DNA of 64,000 nucleotides from NCBI RefSeq assembly GCF_000204055.1, contig NW_006768770.1:989258-1053257 (forward strand). The letters are read 5' to 3'. The stretch comes from Melampsora larici-populina 98AG31. Its lineage: Eukaryota; Basidiomycota; Pucciniomycetes; Pucciniales; Melampsoraceae. The position numbers and the translations under genes are program-made. The notes beneath the pieces were generated by a model. The model saw only the letters and a list, made by a program, of their open reading frames with translations, was not told where the DNA came from and made no database searches. Of the stretch, positions 33,390 to 43,109 are shown piece by piece. How positions within the stretch are numbered: position 1 is the stretch's first letter; every line of letters begins with the position of its first letter.

Positions 33390-34132
33390 AGCATTCTCTT
33401 GTCTGTCAAACATATCAGCATAACCTGTGATGGATGGACTTCACCTTCCAATACCACAATGATGGATGTGACTGCACACTGGATATCCAATGATTTCAAC
33501 ATTCACAGAACCACTCTAGCTTTGAAGGTAATTGAAGGCCCTCATACTGGCTGTGACCTTGCTACCCTTCTAAAGCATGTTCTTGATCAGTTTCACATCA
33601 CCAATTGGCTTTATTGTGTCACCACTGATAAGATAACACCTCCAAAAACACCACAATGGGACAAGGCCCTTTAACAATGATACCACAATTTGATTCTTCC
33701 CAACATCTCCATGGGTGCGTGGCCCATGTCATCATCCTTGTAGCAAAGGCAGGAATGGCAGTATTCAATCACAAGACTGCTTCTTCCCCCATCAACACGC
33801 TCAATCCCAGCATCCCACAGCCTTTTATTCCCTTATTCATTGAGCCTACCTCTCATACAGAGATAGGAAGTGTTTTGACCCCAATCCAATCCTTCCACAA
33901 AATAATTAAGCACAGCAGTCAACTGAAAACCACACTCAACAATGCTATCAAGGGCTGTGCAATGTTGAAATGCAAAGTTGGTCTAGTCCACAAGGTTTCC
34001 ACCCAGTGGTACTCAAGTCATGCTTCTCTCAAACAATTCTCTGATCTTAGAGTGCTATTGGAGTATCAATTTGATTGTGACCCATCTCTTGAAGCTTACA
34101 AACTCAGCCATGATAAGTGGGAGTTTGTCTAA
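33390..34132 (+). pseudogene. hAT transposase relic
   Basis: Two overlapping plus-strand frames (33399-33674 and 33656-34132) carry the middle of a hAT transposase. The first has ISITCDGWTSPSNTTMMDVT (the S-x-T-x-D-x-W-T-S motif with the first catalytic D) and HTGCDLATLLKHVLDQF. The second has the HLHGCVAHVIIL region (C-x2-H) and VSTQWYSSHASLKQF. The second catalytic D sits in TTDKITPP, where the usual D-N-A is changed. A frameshift separates the parts, and the C-terminal dimerisation region with the catalytic E is absent. It is a different hAT lineage from the one at 16.7-21.1 kb. Confidence 0.7.
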
Positions 34133-34535
34133 TCAATTGCCCATTTCTTATCACCTTTAGCTGTTGAAGTATCTAATCAATGAGATGAAAAGAGAACAGT
34201 AAGGAGACATCGATTAGAAGATCAAAAATGACATGAGTGACAAGAAGTGGTAAATCAAAGTGGTAGATTAATTATTATCATCCACCCCAATGAGTTTGAT
34301 AAGATTGAATAGATATATATATGTGTTATCATTGTCCAAAAGTTTTACTTGTCTTTCCCATCTTTGGGAAGAGAAGTAAGTCAAGTCTCACTATTTTAGA
34401 ATTGAATGAGAGTATTGTTGTTAACTATTTTTCTTTCTTATTTTTGTTATGTTCTCATTTCCTGTTCAACTAGGGCATCAACTCTTTCATTAAACCTGAG
34501 ATCAGTTATCTTACATGTGATAACTAACATATAAA
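34133..34535. other. Repeat-like non-coding DNA
   Basis: AT-rich. It contains the segment TTTCCCATCTTTGGGAAGAG (about 34357-34376), which is shared with a palindromic motif at 48566-48596 on the far side of the 12.6-kb transposon. No gene seen. Confidence 0.4.
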
Positions 34536-34825
34536 CAATCATTTCACTACTTGTTCTTCAGGTACTTATCATATTTCTTTCTATCGTATTAGCCTAATCT
34601 TTCTAATTAAGTTTATGATGTTGTAGGTCAGAAGTCTTCACTTAGATAAACTTGTAGAAGAGGTGCTTATCTGTGCAGTAGCACATGCTATCAGGTGAAT
34701 AATAATCTTACCTTTGGGAAGAGAAACAACAATCATTTCACTACTTGTTCTCCAGGTCAGAAGTCTTCACTTAGATAAACTTGTAGAAGAGGTGCTTATC
34801 TGTGCATTAGTGCATGCTATCAGGT
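34536..34825 (+). repeat. Duplicated unit, one copy with and one without a 65-bp GT...AG segment
   Basis: Copy 1: 34536-34561 joined through 34562-34626 to 34627-34696. Copy 2: 34730-34755 joined directly to 34756-34825. The two outer parts are nearly identical between copies (one change in 26 bp, few in 70 bp). The extra piece in copy 1 starts GTACTT, has CTAAT about 20 bases before its end and ends GTTGTAG, so it looks like a spliceosomal intron missing from copy 2. Confidence 0.75.
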
Positions 34826-34826
34826 C

Positions 34827-34897
34827 AGGACCCCGGAATGCCCCTATAAAGGGTAGTCAACAAAAAACATGACTTTTGAGCTCCCGCGGAAATCCGC
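34827..34897 (+). repeat. Left terminal inverted repeat of the 12.6-kb transposon
   Basis: 71 bp, beginning AGGACCCCGGAATGCC and ending GCGGAAATCCGC, the last 12 bases being a near-palindrome around CGCGG. It pairs with 47341-47411 with four mismatches. Confidence 0.93.
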
Positions 34898-35600
34898 CCC
34901 TGCCAAACCGCTAAGTCCATCCCTCGCTTCACCCATAGGTTTAAGCCACATTTGATCTTTCCTCGGAATTACTCAAGACCTTTCACAACACTTACTTTGC
35001 ATTACATAAACACTGTGAACCGAAAGCGGTAGTGTGTCAGCTACTTTTAATGACCGAGGGCATTGAAATTGGAAAGGATTGTATCCAAGGCTTCTCTCAA
35101 AAAACCCTCCTGTCCCATGCCTTTTGTCACCATCGCTGTGGTCAGATTTTAATGGCCTTTATATAAGTACAAAGCTAGTTTAGTCGGACTAATGATGTTG
35201 TTAATTGATATCAATCACCGTGAAATGGTGAAACTACCAAATGATGCTTTTCAAATACTACATAGCTGGGCAGGATATCGACGCACTAGAGTGTTCAATA
35301 CAACATCTATTGAAAATTTTGAATATGGCTGAACGGGGCGAAATAGAGCAAACTGGTTTGACCGTGTAACTTGATGTCTCAACTGGTGAAACCGGGGTCC
35401 ATTAAGGTCCAAATTGCCAATAGCGGCTGGGAAGGGCTGGGATGGCCCAGCCGCTCTTGGACCCTTGTTTCAGTGTTTTTTCTGAATATGAGTGGTTTTG
35501 AGAATATAATGACGAGCCCATCCCTCCTGGCGTCTTTTGGGTAACCCCTCTCACGCTTTTTGTCACCACCATTCCTCAATCTCTATATCTGAAGTTCACA
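34898..35600. other. Transposon 3' side, non-coding
   Basis: Between the left inverted repeat and the presumed DIRS border. It has a hairpin AGCGGCTGG...CCAGCCGCT (about 35424-35455) and no supported frame. The exact junction with the nested retrotransposon could not be placed, since tyrosine-recombinase elements leave no target duplication. Confidence 0.4.
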
Positions 35601-35722
35601 ATCCCTATTTTATTGTCTATAAAATATTCACTCAAGTTACAGCTACTGCGCTCTTTGAGATGTTTCCTTTCATCCTTCTGTACACGTAGGACACATTTTA
35701 AAGCATCCTCCACCACCCTCCC

Positions 35723-35931
35723 TCACCATCTTGAAATCTTTCCTTTAGTGCTTCTGCACGCCTAGGAAACCTTTCCAAGTGGTTTACATCAACTATCATA
35801 CTTCTTCACTGCTTCAAAAGCTTTCCTTTAGTACTTCAGTACGCTTAGGAAAGCTCTTGAGTCACCATCTTGAAATCTTTCCTTTAGTGCTTCTGCACGC
35901 CTAGGAAACCTTTCCAAGTGGTTTACATCAA
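35723..35931. repeat. 70-bp direct repeat with conserved hairpins
   Basis: Two identical 70-bp copies (35723-35792 and 35862-35931). Each has the hairpin TTTCCT-TTA-GTGC-TTCT-GCAC-GCCT-AGGAAA (35739-35769, 35878-35908). Between them lies a third hairpin of the same shape (35822-35852) in which the inner stem reads GTAC/GTAC instead of GTGC/GCAC, so the pairing is kept despite base changes. Confidence 0.85.
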
Positions 35932-36512
35932 GAGGTGTGTTAGGAGGTAGCGGCTTACAATTGCGGCCTTAGATAAAGTTAATTCTTAACCGAATTGAGA
36001 TTTTCATACTCTAGGGAGATACTTGGGAGAATGTCTCCTAGGAAGTTCCTTCTCAAGAACTGTCCTACCACTCTCCCGTCGAATACCATCCTTCTAGAAC
36101 AGCATCCTACTAGGTTGTGGTTTGGGGTGGGTCCCAGGAGTCGGGGGTATGGGGTAACAGGTTCTTACCTTTCCCCCTTCCCGACCCCCGCGACGTGAGG
36201 ACAGCGCTTGAGAAGTTTGACTTCTCGAACCCATCACTCACGGAAGGTAGAGCTGTGAGCCTGAGAAGTCTAACTCCCAAACTCAACTGACGTGAGTGTT
36301 ATCTCACCGTTCTCTGACCCCCCCACCTCTGATCTGCAGCCGCTCGCCGGCTTGACCTTAACCATGTCTGTATTCAGAGTATTGCATACATTCTATTCCA
36401 TGCGTTCTCACTTATGGGGCGCTCATGAATCTCAATTGATGTTAATTCAATTGTCGTCATTACTGAACTACTTCTCGACAAGGTTCAAACTTTATTTCCA
36501 TTCTAATCTTCG

Positions 36513-37634
36513 TCAGAGCCTCAATTCCTTTAATAATTTTACCGTCTCCTTCAATTCCTTGTCATCGAATTTTCTCAGGTAAATCTTATAAGCATCTGAT
36601 GACCATCTTCCTAGCCTCTTCACTTCTTCCCGCGTCGCTCCCAAGTTCCACCTCAGCGACTCTCCCCCTATCCTAAAGGAGTGGCCGTACAATCTTTTCT
36701 TGTTCGCTGGTCTATTTGAGTTCCAAATTTCCCTGTACCTTTCAATTAACTTAGTTTTCCTGAATACCAACCCTTTTCCGTCTTGTCCGTTTATCGCAAA
36801 CACCTGGTCTGTTGGTTTCCTTGGTCTGAAATCGTACAATAGCTTCAAGGCCCTCACCGGGTCGATGCAAGATTTTTGGTCCTGTAAGTGAATATAATGT
36901 ATCTCCCCTGGTTTGGCAGTTTTCGATCGGTGTAAGGCTAAGCTGACATAAGAACCATTCGGTCCCCATTCTACTTTGTCCCACGTTGGTAGCCAGGCTT
37001 TGGGATCGTCGGATACCAATTCCCCTAGTCTTGCACACCCCCAGAAGGCCACTAAAGCGATCGTTGTCGCCACCAAGTCGACTTCCACCTCCATGTTCCC
37101 TACCCTCGCCAACTGAACTAGATCGGCTATCATGACTGGAGGTCTCTTCTTTTCGATTTCTTTGTGTTTCAATTCGATGATTCTAGTAGCCTTCAAAAGC
37201 TTCGACACTGCCAACTCTGAACCAACTGGATACTTGCACTTATGAAACAAATGCCATGCTGTTATCCCAGCTAAGTAAGTCAAAATTGTTGTTGATTTCA
37301 CTGATTCATCGTCTTCTGCCTTCGAGACCCCTTTCATTGACGCCCACACCACAAATTTCTCTACTAATTCCTCTGAAATAGGTAACAAGTTTTTCTTTTC
37401 CACCTTTTTCACTTCTGCAAATCTCAACAACTTCACTATCCCCGAATTATAATGTTTCAGTGTACCCTCGACCCAAGCTCCTCTTAGAAAATGCATTTGT
37501 ACCTCATCAACATCCGACTTATCGACTCCTAGCGCATTCTTTTTGAAGACTCCGAACAGCTTTGTCGCTCTCGATACCAACTCGAAGGACTTTAAGTCTT
37601 CTTTCTCTAAGTATTTCGTTGCTTTCCTCGGCAT
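36513..37634 (-). CDS. Tyrosine recombinase of the DIRS element
   Basis: 373-residue site-specific recombinase expected to integrate the circular cDNA of the element. The C-terminal catalytic domain shows the family residues: arginine 202 in GCARLGEL, a lysine in HRSKTAKPGE (about 238), H318 and R321 in GHSFRIGG, W344 in GRWSS and tyrosine 349 or 352 in AYKIYLRKF. An N-terminal SAM-like helical domain (about 45-150) precedes it. No frameshift is seen. It follows the RNase H frame by only 16 bp, so both may be read from one RNA. The start at 37634 is the first ATG after the RT/RNase H stop. Confidence 0.88.
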   Translation of the reverse strand: MPRKATKYLEKEDLKSFELVSRATKLFGVFKKNALGVDKSDVDEVQMHFLRGAWVEGTLKHYNSGIVKLLRFAEVKKVEKKNLLPISEELVEKFVVWASMKGVSKAEDDESVKSTTILTYLAGITAWHLFHKCKYPVGSELAVSKLLKATRIIELKHKEIEKKRPPVMIADLVQLARVGNMEVEVDLVATTIALVAFWGCARLGELVSDDPKAWLPTWDKVEWGPNGSYVSLALHRSKTAKPGEIHYIHLQDQKSCIDPVRALKLLYDFRPRKPTDQVFAINGQDGKGLVFRKTKLIERYREIWNSNRPANKKRLYGHSFRIGGESLRWNLGATREEVKRLGRWSSDAYKIYLRKFDDKELKETVKLLKELRL

Positions 37635-37650
37635 CGCTTTTCCAAGTTTC

Positions 37651-39782
37651 TCAAAGCGTTAGCTGGTCGTTTGTTGGTTGGGGTAGCGATACCTGGTGTA
37701 GTAATTCTCGGAGATCAGTAGGTATTTCAATCTTGATCTCATCCATCTCTAGCCTTCCAGCTAAAATGCCTCTCGACAGCCCATCAGCAAGGTTATTCTT
37801 GGACGTTACACGTTTCTCTTTAATGTTACAACCTAATATTGTGAGTAGGCGCTGAATGTGTTTCATCTCCTCATTTAACCTTTCATCCTTAGATTTCCTC
37901 TTCTTTATTGCTGACTGAGTCGTAGTGTTGTCCGTTTCTACTTGAAAGGTTCTTCCTCGGACTGGTACTACTTTCGCCAACGCCAGGAGCCCCAGTCTGA
38001 TTGTGACTGTCTCCGCCCACGCAATGTTGCGTTTACCGGTGGTCAGACCTTTTACTAGCCAGTCTTCATTCCATGCGAAACATGCCCAGTTCCGACCAAT
38101 CAGAACCCCGATTCTAAGATTTGTAATATGTTGGACAATCAGCTCTCTTCAACTTGGTCTCAGGTGTCTTGTTTCTCTATTTTCACTTACCCGTAAGTTG
38201 ACGAAGCATCCCCTACCCAGTCCACTACCTCCGGGACCTTGCTGGGTACTAATGTACATGATTCGAATGTTTCCAAACAGATCTTCCATTCCATCAAATC
38301 TGTCAACACATCCGTTGGAGTGAACCTCTTCTCTCCTATGTTCTTCCACGATTTCAGCCATCTATAGAAGGAACATAAGTAGGCCGCCATGTGCGGTACA
38401 ATGTTTATCGTGTGTCCTAGTCTACCCAAGAACCTTTCTACTTGGTCGAATTTCCAGTCCTTCGTTGGGTCCAGATAACGGTTAACTTGTGTAAGTCTCT
38501 CGTCTATTTTCTCTTGAGGCAATCTTACTGAGTGTTTTCTCCCATTCCAGATGAACCCCAGGAACTTCTGTTCCTCAGTGAAATCTCGGTTTTTCTTTGC
38601 GCTCGTCTTCACGCCCATTTCGTCACTCAACTCTATTATGTGCTGTAGTTCTACCTTGTCGCCTGGGCGTTTCAACACTAGGCTATCGTCCACCCACCTG
38701 AAAACTTTTGGTATTCCCAACAAAATCACAATGATCGTCTTCCACGTCTCAGCCGCTGCTCCGAACACTCCACAGCTTGCTACCCCTCCGAACCCTACCG
38801 CCAAATCTACCCATATTCTACCTTCGAAGTCCATCACGCATAGGAATCGTCGTTGGTAAGGGTGTAGGCCTAATTGTCGGTAAGCTTTACTCCAGTCTAC
38901 CAGAGCTAGTTCCCATTCCCCTGGATTATCACATAAAAATTTTGCCACCATCCTGAAGTCATCCCAGTTCGTCTGGTAATTCTTTTTGTCTACAAACGAG
39001 TTTACTGATGGTATTCCAGGTTTGTTTTTCGGGTAAGATAGATCATATATCAACCTTACCGATCCATCTCCATTAATCGAACTGCCCATCGGGTTTGTTC
39101 TAAAGAAACCAAACTTTTGGTAGACCTCTTCGTGAGTAAATGGTCCTATTATCCTTACTTCTCTTGCTTCTTTCGCTAACGTATTCTTTATCTCTTGTTT
39201 TACGTCTTCAGCCGATTCATGATTTGGTGGTGTATACCACTTCATGTCTCCTATTGTATGCTGTGGTATTCCTAAACAAAAGCCTTCGGTAAATCCCTCT
39301 GTGACATAAGGTATGTCATCTTCCAATCCTACCGCTTTCATCAAGTTCTCCCATTCCTTCACGTTCATTCCTGTTTCTACTTTCTTCGGCCAGTCGTTCA
39401 TGACTTTCGCTTTGAAGGTTTTTCTCTGGTTCAACGGTAGCGCTACCTTGACCTTTTCTTCTTCTGAATCATCGGTTCTTCTTTTGCTATCTGAGTCCGT
39501 CTTCTCACTGTCTGATAGCTCATTATCTTCGATTCTGGATTCAACCTCAATCTCACCCTTAGTCAGCTTTTTGCTGCTGTGTGTCTTCAGATTAGGAGTT
39601 ATCAACTCCGGTTCGGTTCTCTCAGCGGGTCGTCTCTCAAAGGTCTCATGTCTTTGACATTTCGGGCAAGGGCTAAATCGTGCACGGCAATCAAATTCAT
39701 TGCTTCTCAGACTTTCTACATGGCAGCATTCAACTTCACACAAGAGAATCATCCCGTACCGGTCATCCCACACATCAACCAA
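37651..39782 (-). CDS. DIRS reverse transcriptase - RNase H, with an intron
   Basis: Exon 1 (39782-38191) carries the reverse transcriptase: VRLIYDLSYPK, ALVDWSKAYRQLGL (first catalytic D) and FRWVDDSLVL (the V-D-D catalytic pair), then a connection domain. The RNase H begins WVGDASSTYG. At 38190 a GT (GTAAGTG) opens a 77-bp intron ending CTTAG at 38114, and exon 2 (38113-37651) continues the RNase H in frame with GVLIGRNWACFAWNEDW, VETDNTTT and VTSKNNLADGLSRG (the NxxADxxSR end of DIRS-type RNase H). Without splicing the frame stops right after the junction. The N-terminus before about 39400 is acidic and low-complexity. The start could lie further upstream. Confidence 0.85.
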
Positions 39783-39924
39783 CCCATTTCAAGTTTTGTT
39801 GTAACCGAAATTTCACCATCAGCGTATCCGTTCCAATCCATTGGAAGAGGCAACCCGGGTAAGGACAAAAAGATTCCCAAACGTCAGTATCTAACTGGTC
39901 CGTCTGCATGTAGCTTTCCTTTGC

Positions 39925-42103
39925 TCACCTATCACCCTTCCCGTAACCTTTTCCGTTTCCCCTGCTTCCTCTGCTAGAAGATGATGCTTGGTTATTCGCA
40001 TGCTTCTGGCCTAAGGCTACCCACTCCTTCCCCATACTCTTCTTTTGATAGTAGGTTTGAGGTTGAGTATTTGTACCAGCTGGTGTCTCGTCTTGGTTAT
40101 ACCAATGGCCTCTGTTTCCACCCCGCTGCTTCCTGTTCTGTCTCCAGTTGGCCTTCGACTGATTGTTCTGTTGGAACTTGGTGTTTTGGTACGTCTCTTG
40201 CTCCTTCTCTTGACCTGTCCTGAAGTCATATCCAAACTTCTTTTGACCTCTTGCGTACGGGTTACATTTAAATTGTAAGTCTCCGGCCATTTGGGCATCA
40301 CACCTTGCTTCTCTGGCTGCTTCTTCATCAAGACCGTCTGGCAGAACCACATCGTCTAATTTCCGTTTCTTCTTCCCATTTTCTTCATATACCACCGATG
40401 CTCTAACTCTGAATGTGACTGCTCTGATAGCCAAATGATATCTTAACCCAACCATCCAGCATTTATTCCTCCGAGCCAATTTGCTCACTATGTCCTTGTG
40501 TTTTTCTATGTAGGTTGCATAGTCATGAAATCCGTATCTTTCTTTCGCATAACGATACTCCAAATCACAGGCCGAAACAAACTCTCCGTAAGTCATCTGT
40601 CCCTCCAGCTCCTCCCTCGTCTGATGATGGTTATCCCACCTCTGTCTACCTTCTTTCGTCTTCGCCGTTGATTTGTATTCGTCGATGTATGCTGCATTGA
40701 AGACTGATAATGGTACGTAGTATTTCATACGTCTAAAGTTTTTCTCCCACTGGGGAGGTAGATCCGGTAGGTCGACTGCTGATGCCTTAGTGAATCTAAA
40801 GGTTACTGGTTTTTCGACCTTCAACTCCTTCCTTTCCTCTTTTGAAGTGTCTGACTCTGTTTCGGAATCTTCTTCGGAGTCTTCTTCTCCGTACAAAGGC
40901 TTTCGGTTCTTCTTCTTCGGATCGTTCTCGTCTTCTGAGGATGATGATGAAGACGATGATGGGGAAGAGTCGGTGTCTTGTGATGACTTTTCGTGAGCTG
41001 ATCTCTTCTTCGCTTTTCCTTTCTCTACCTTCTCCTTTCTCATCTCCTTTCCTCCTTCCTCGTCTATCCTCGTTCTCTTCTCTCCTCTTCCTCTTCTTCT
41101 CTAACTCATCTTTCTCCTTCTTCTTCCTCTCCTCGTCTTCTAAGGCTGACTTCTTCCTATACTCCTCTCTTAATGTTTCTAGGTCCTCATCACTCCGACC
41201 TTCGAGTGCATCCACCAACCTGTCTAATAGTGGTCGGTTGTCTTGCAACTTCTTCGAGCTGGACCTCCTGGGGTCTTCCGCTGGTTCCCTTCCAGGTATG
41301 ACTGTTTTAAACAAATCAGAACACATATGTGTATCAGTATCTAACCTCAATCACTCATAAGCTACTACGCCTTGCGGAGCTGCCTTGCCTAGAGTGCTAC
41401 CACAGATTTCTGGAGCAAGGGGTTTGATAACCCCCTTAGGCCTAGGACTTTCCTATTCGATCAGGGGTGAACCCTTCAGGAGCGCTGTGCAGCTCTACTG
41501 TGACCGCCTCCTTCTTCTGGGTTTGTCCAAAGATTATGACTTACTTTGGTCCGCCTCAATCACTGATCCAAGCTTCCTATTTCTTTCTCGACTCCACTCT
41601 TCATCCTCTGTTGACGATACTGATGATGATTTCTTCTTTGCTTTTCCTTTCTTCTTCTTTTTCGTCCTTTCTATCACCTCCAACTCTTCTGATTCTGAAT
41701 CTTCAGTGTCAGCCTTGTCCGATTCACCTGGACCTAAGACGGCTTCCTTCATGTCTTCTATCGACTTCTTCATCTTCTCTAACTCCTCAGCGTCCTCCTC
41801 TTTATGACAATCTTCTAATGTTCTCTCAATGAATTCTTTCTTTATATCTAAGATTGATTTCAAGGTGTTGGTTATTTGTCCTGATGACGTGCCTTGATTG
41901 GCCTCCTCTCCTCCGTTCCTCTGCTTATCTTCTGTGGCAGTTCCTACCCGTGATTCAGCTCTTCTCCTCCTCATTTCTGCTTGCTCTAATTCCTTCTCCT
42001 CTTGCGCCTTCTTCTTCTCTTCCGCTAGCTTTATTGCTTGAATCATGTGGATAGATTTAAATTGTGCCTGTGTATTCGTTTTCTTCTTGAGTTTTCTCCA
42101 CAT
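39925..42103 (-). CDS. Gag-like region of the DIRS element (several frames, probably spliced)
   Basis: Three minus-strand frames follow each other: 42103-41534 (coiled coil, KLAEEKKKAQEEKELEQAEM, then an acidic Ser-rich part), 41350-40796 (Glu/Lys/Arg-rich helix) and 41043-39925. The last one ends in a folded region (LPPQWEKNFRRMKYYVPLSV, FVSACDLEYRYAKERYGF) and a Gly/Arg/Gln-rich tail (RQNRKQRGGNRGHWYNQ) that could bind RNA. A gap near 41350-41530 looks like an intron or an insertion. The frame change at about 41000 lies in acidic low-complexity repeats. Function as Gag is inferred from position and composition, not from a recognised domain. Confidence 0.6.
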
Positions 42104-43109
42104 TCAGTGTGTGAATCTTCAATTTGTGGTTTAAGCTTCCGTAAAAGGAATTAGATGTCCCGGCTTCTTATTGAGTTCTTTGATGGATGTATGATTTTTA
42201 AAGATAATTTTTCTAATCCTAATTTTATTTTGTGGTGGTAATTGTTGTTCTCGTTTTGTGAGTTCGGTTATACGATGAGATTACTGTCAGGATTATTAAA
42301 AAGCTACTCAAAAAATTCTGAAGGATCCAGAGTGATCTAGACACAATGGATCTTCAGAGTGCGGGCTATGAGAGAGATGATGGAGGAGAGTAGAGAGGAG
42401 AAAAACTCTGTTGTTCTCTACTCACTCCACATCCTAGGTTCAACCATCTTGTGACATACGTTACGCTGTATGTCACCAGGGGGTCCTCTCATGCCCGCAC
42501 CTTTCACTCCAAAGACACTCACTCTAATTGGAATGCAGGGTACCTCCGCGGGCTCTGGGAACACATCCTATTTGTTTCTCAACGTGTGCTTTCAGCAAAT
42601 GTGTTAGCACTTGTTTATGTCATTTCTGACGCTGCAGCTGATCACACGCTCCGAGTTGGGGTTGATCCATTTGCATTGGTTAATTGGTTGCCCTTGTTTA
42701 ATTTACATTTGATAGACCTACAGCAGTATGTATGTTGAACTCAATGAAGACATAACCACACATCCTATTGTAAGCGATAATAAATCCACAACAGATCTTA
42801 TGGTAATAATGTGAAGATTATGCAATCAGATGAAGCACAAAAGCCGTTTTGTAAGACTGCTACAAAAATTCAGGTTACGAGGAAGAATTACAACTTGAAA
42901 CCGTTGCGTTACACAACTAAATGATATTACATTAAAATATATTTATCTAATTACGGACTGATAGTGACATACAACAATGGAAAAAAGATCAAGCGTAATG
43001 ATATAACTGGTCATTTTCATGTGACTAATAACGTAATAAAATGTGACTATCAATTATACAACTTTGAATGCAGGCAACAAGATAAAAACACACTCTAATG
43101 ATATCACAA
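42104..43109. other. Non-coding junction between the DIRS element and the transposase gene
   Basis: Contains an inverted repeat pair (GTGCGGGCTATGAGAG at about 42359 with CTCTCATGCCCGCAC at about 42490) around an inner hairpin GAGTAGAGA/TCTCTACTC. These may be terminal sequences of the DIRS element or a promoter structure. From about 42520 on it is probably the 3' side of the transposon. No gene seen. Confidence 0.4.

Larger units (their letters stand above)
35600..42510 (-). mobile_element. DIRS-group (tyrosine recombinase) retrotransposon, nested
   Basis: On the minus strand the order is a Gag-like region (42103-39925), RT with RNase H (39782-37651), then a tyrosine recombinase (37634-36513). 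That gene set and the absence of integrase define the DIRS group. Possible terminal structures are the hairpin-rich direct repeats at 35723-35931 and the inverted repeats near 42359-42504, but the usual split or inverted repeats of the group were not matched across the two ends, so the borders are approximate. Confidence 0.75.

Noticed and set aside
42359..42504. Inverted repeat as the definite DIRS terminus
   Set aside because: The pair is real but no matching partner was found at the other end near 35.6-36.3 kb, so it cannot be called the terminal repeat.
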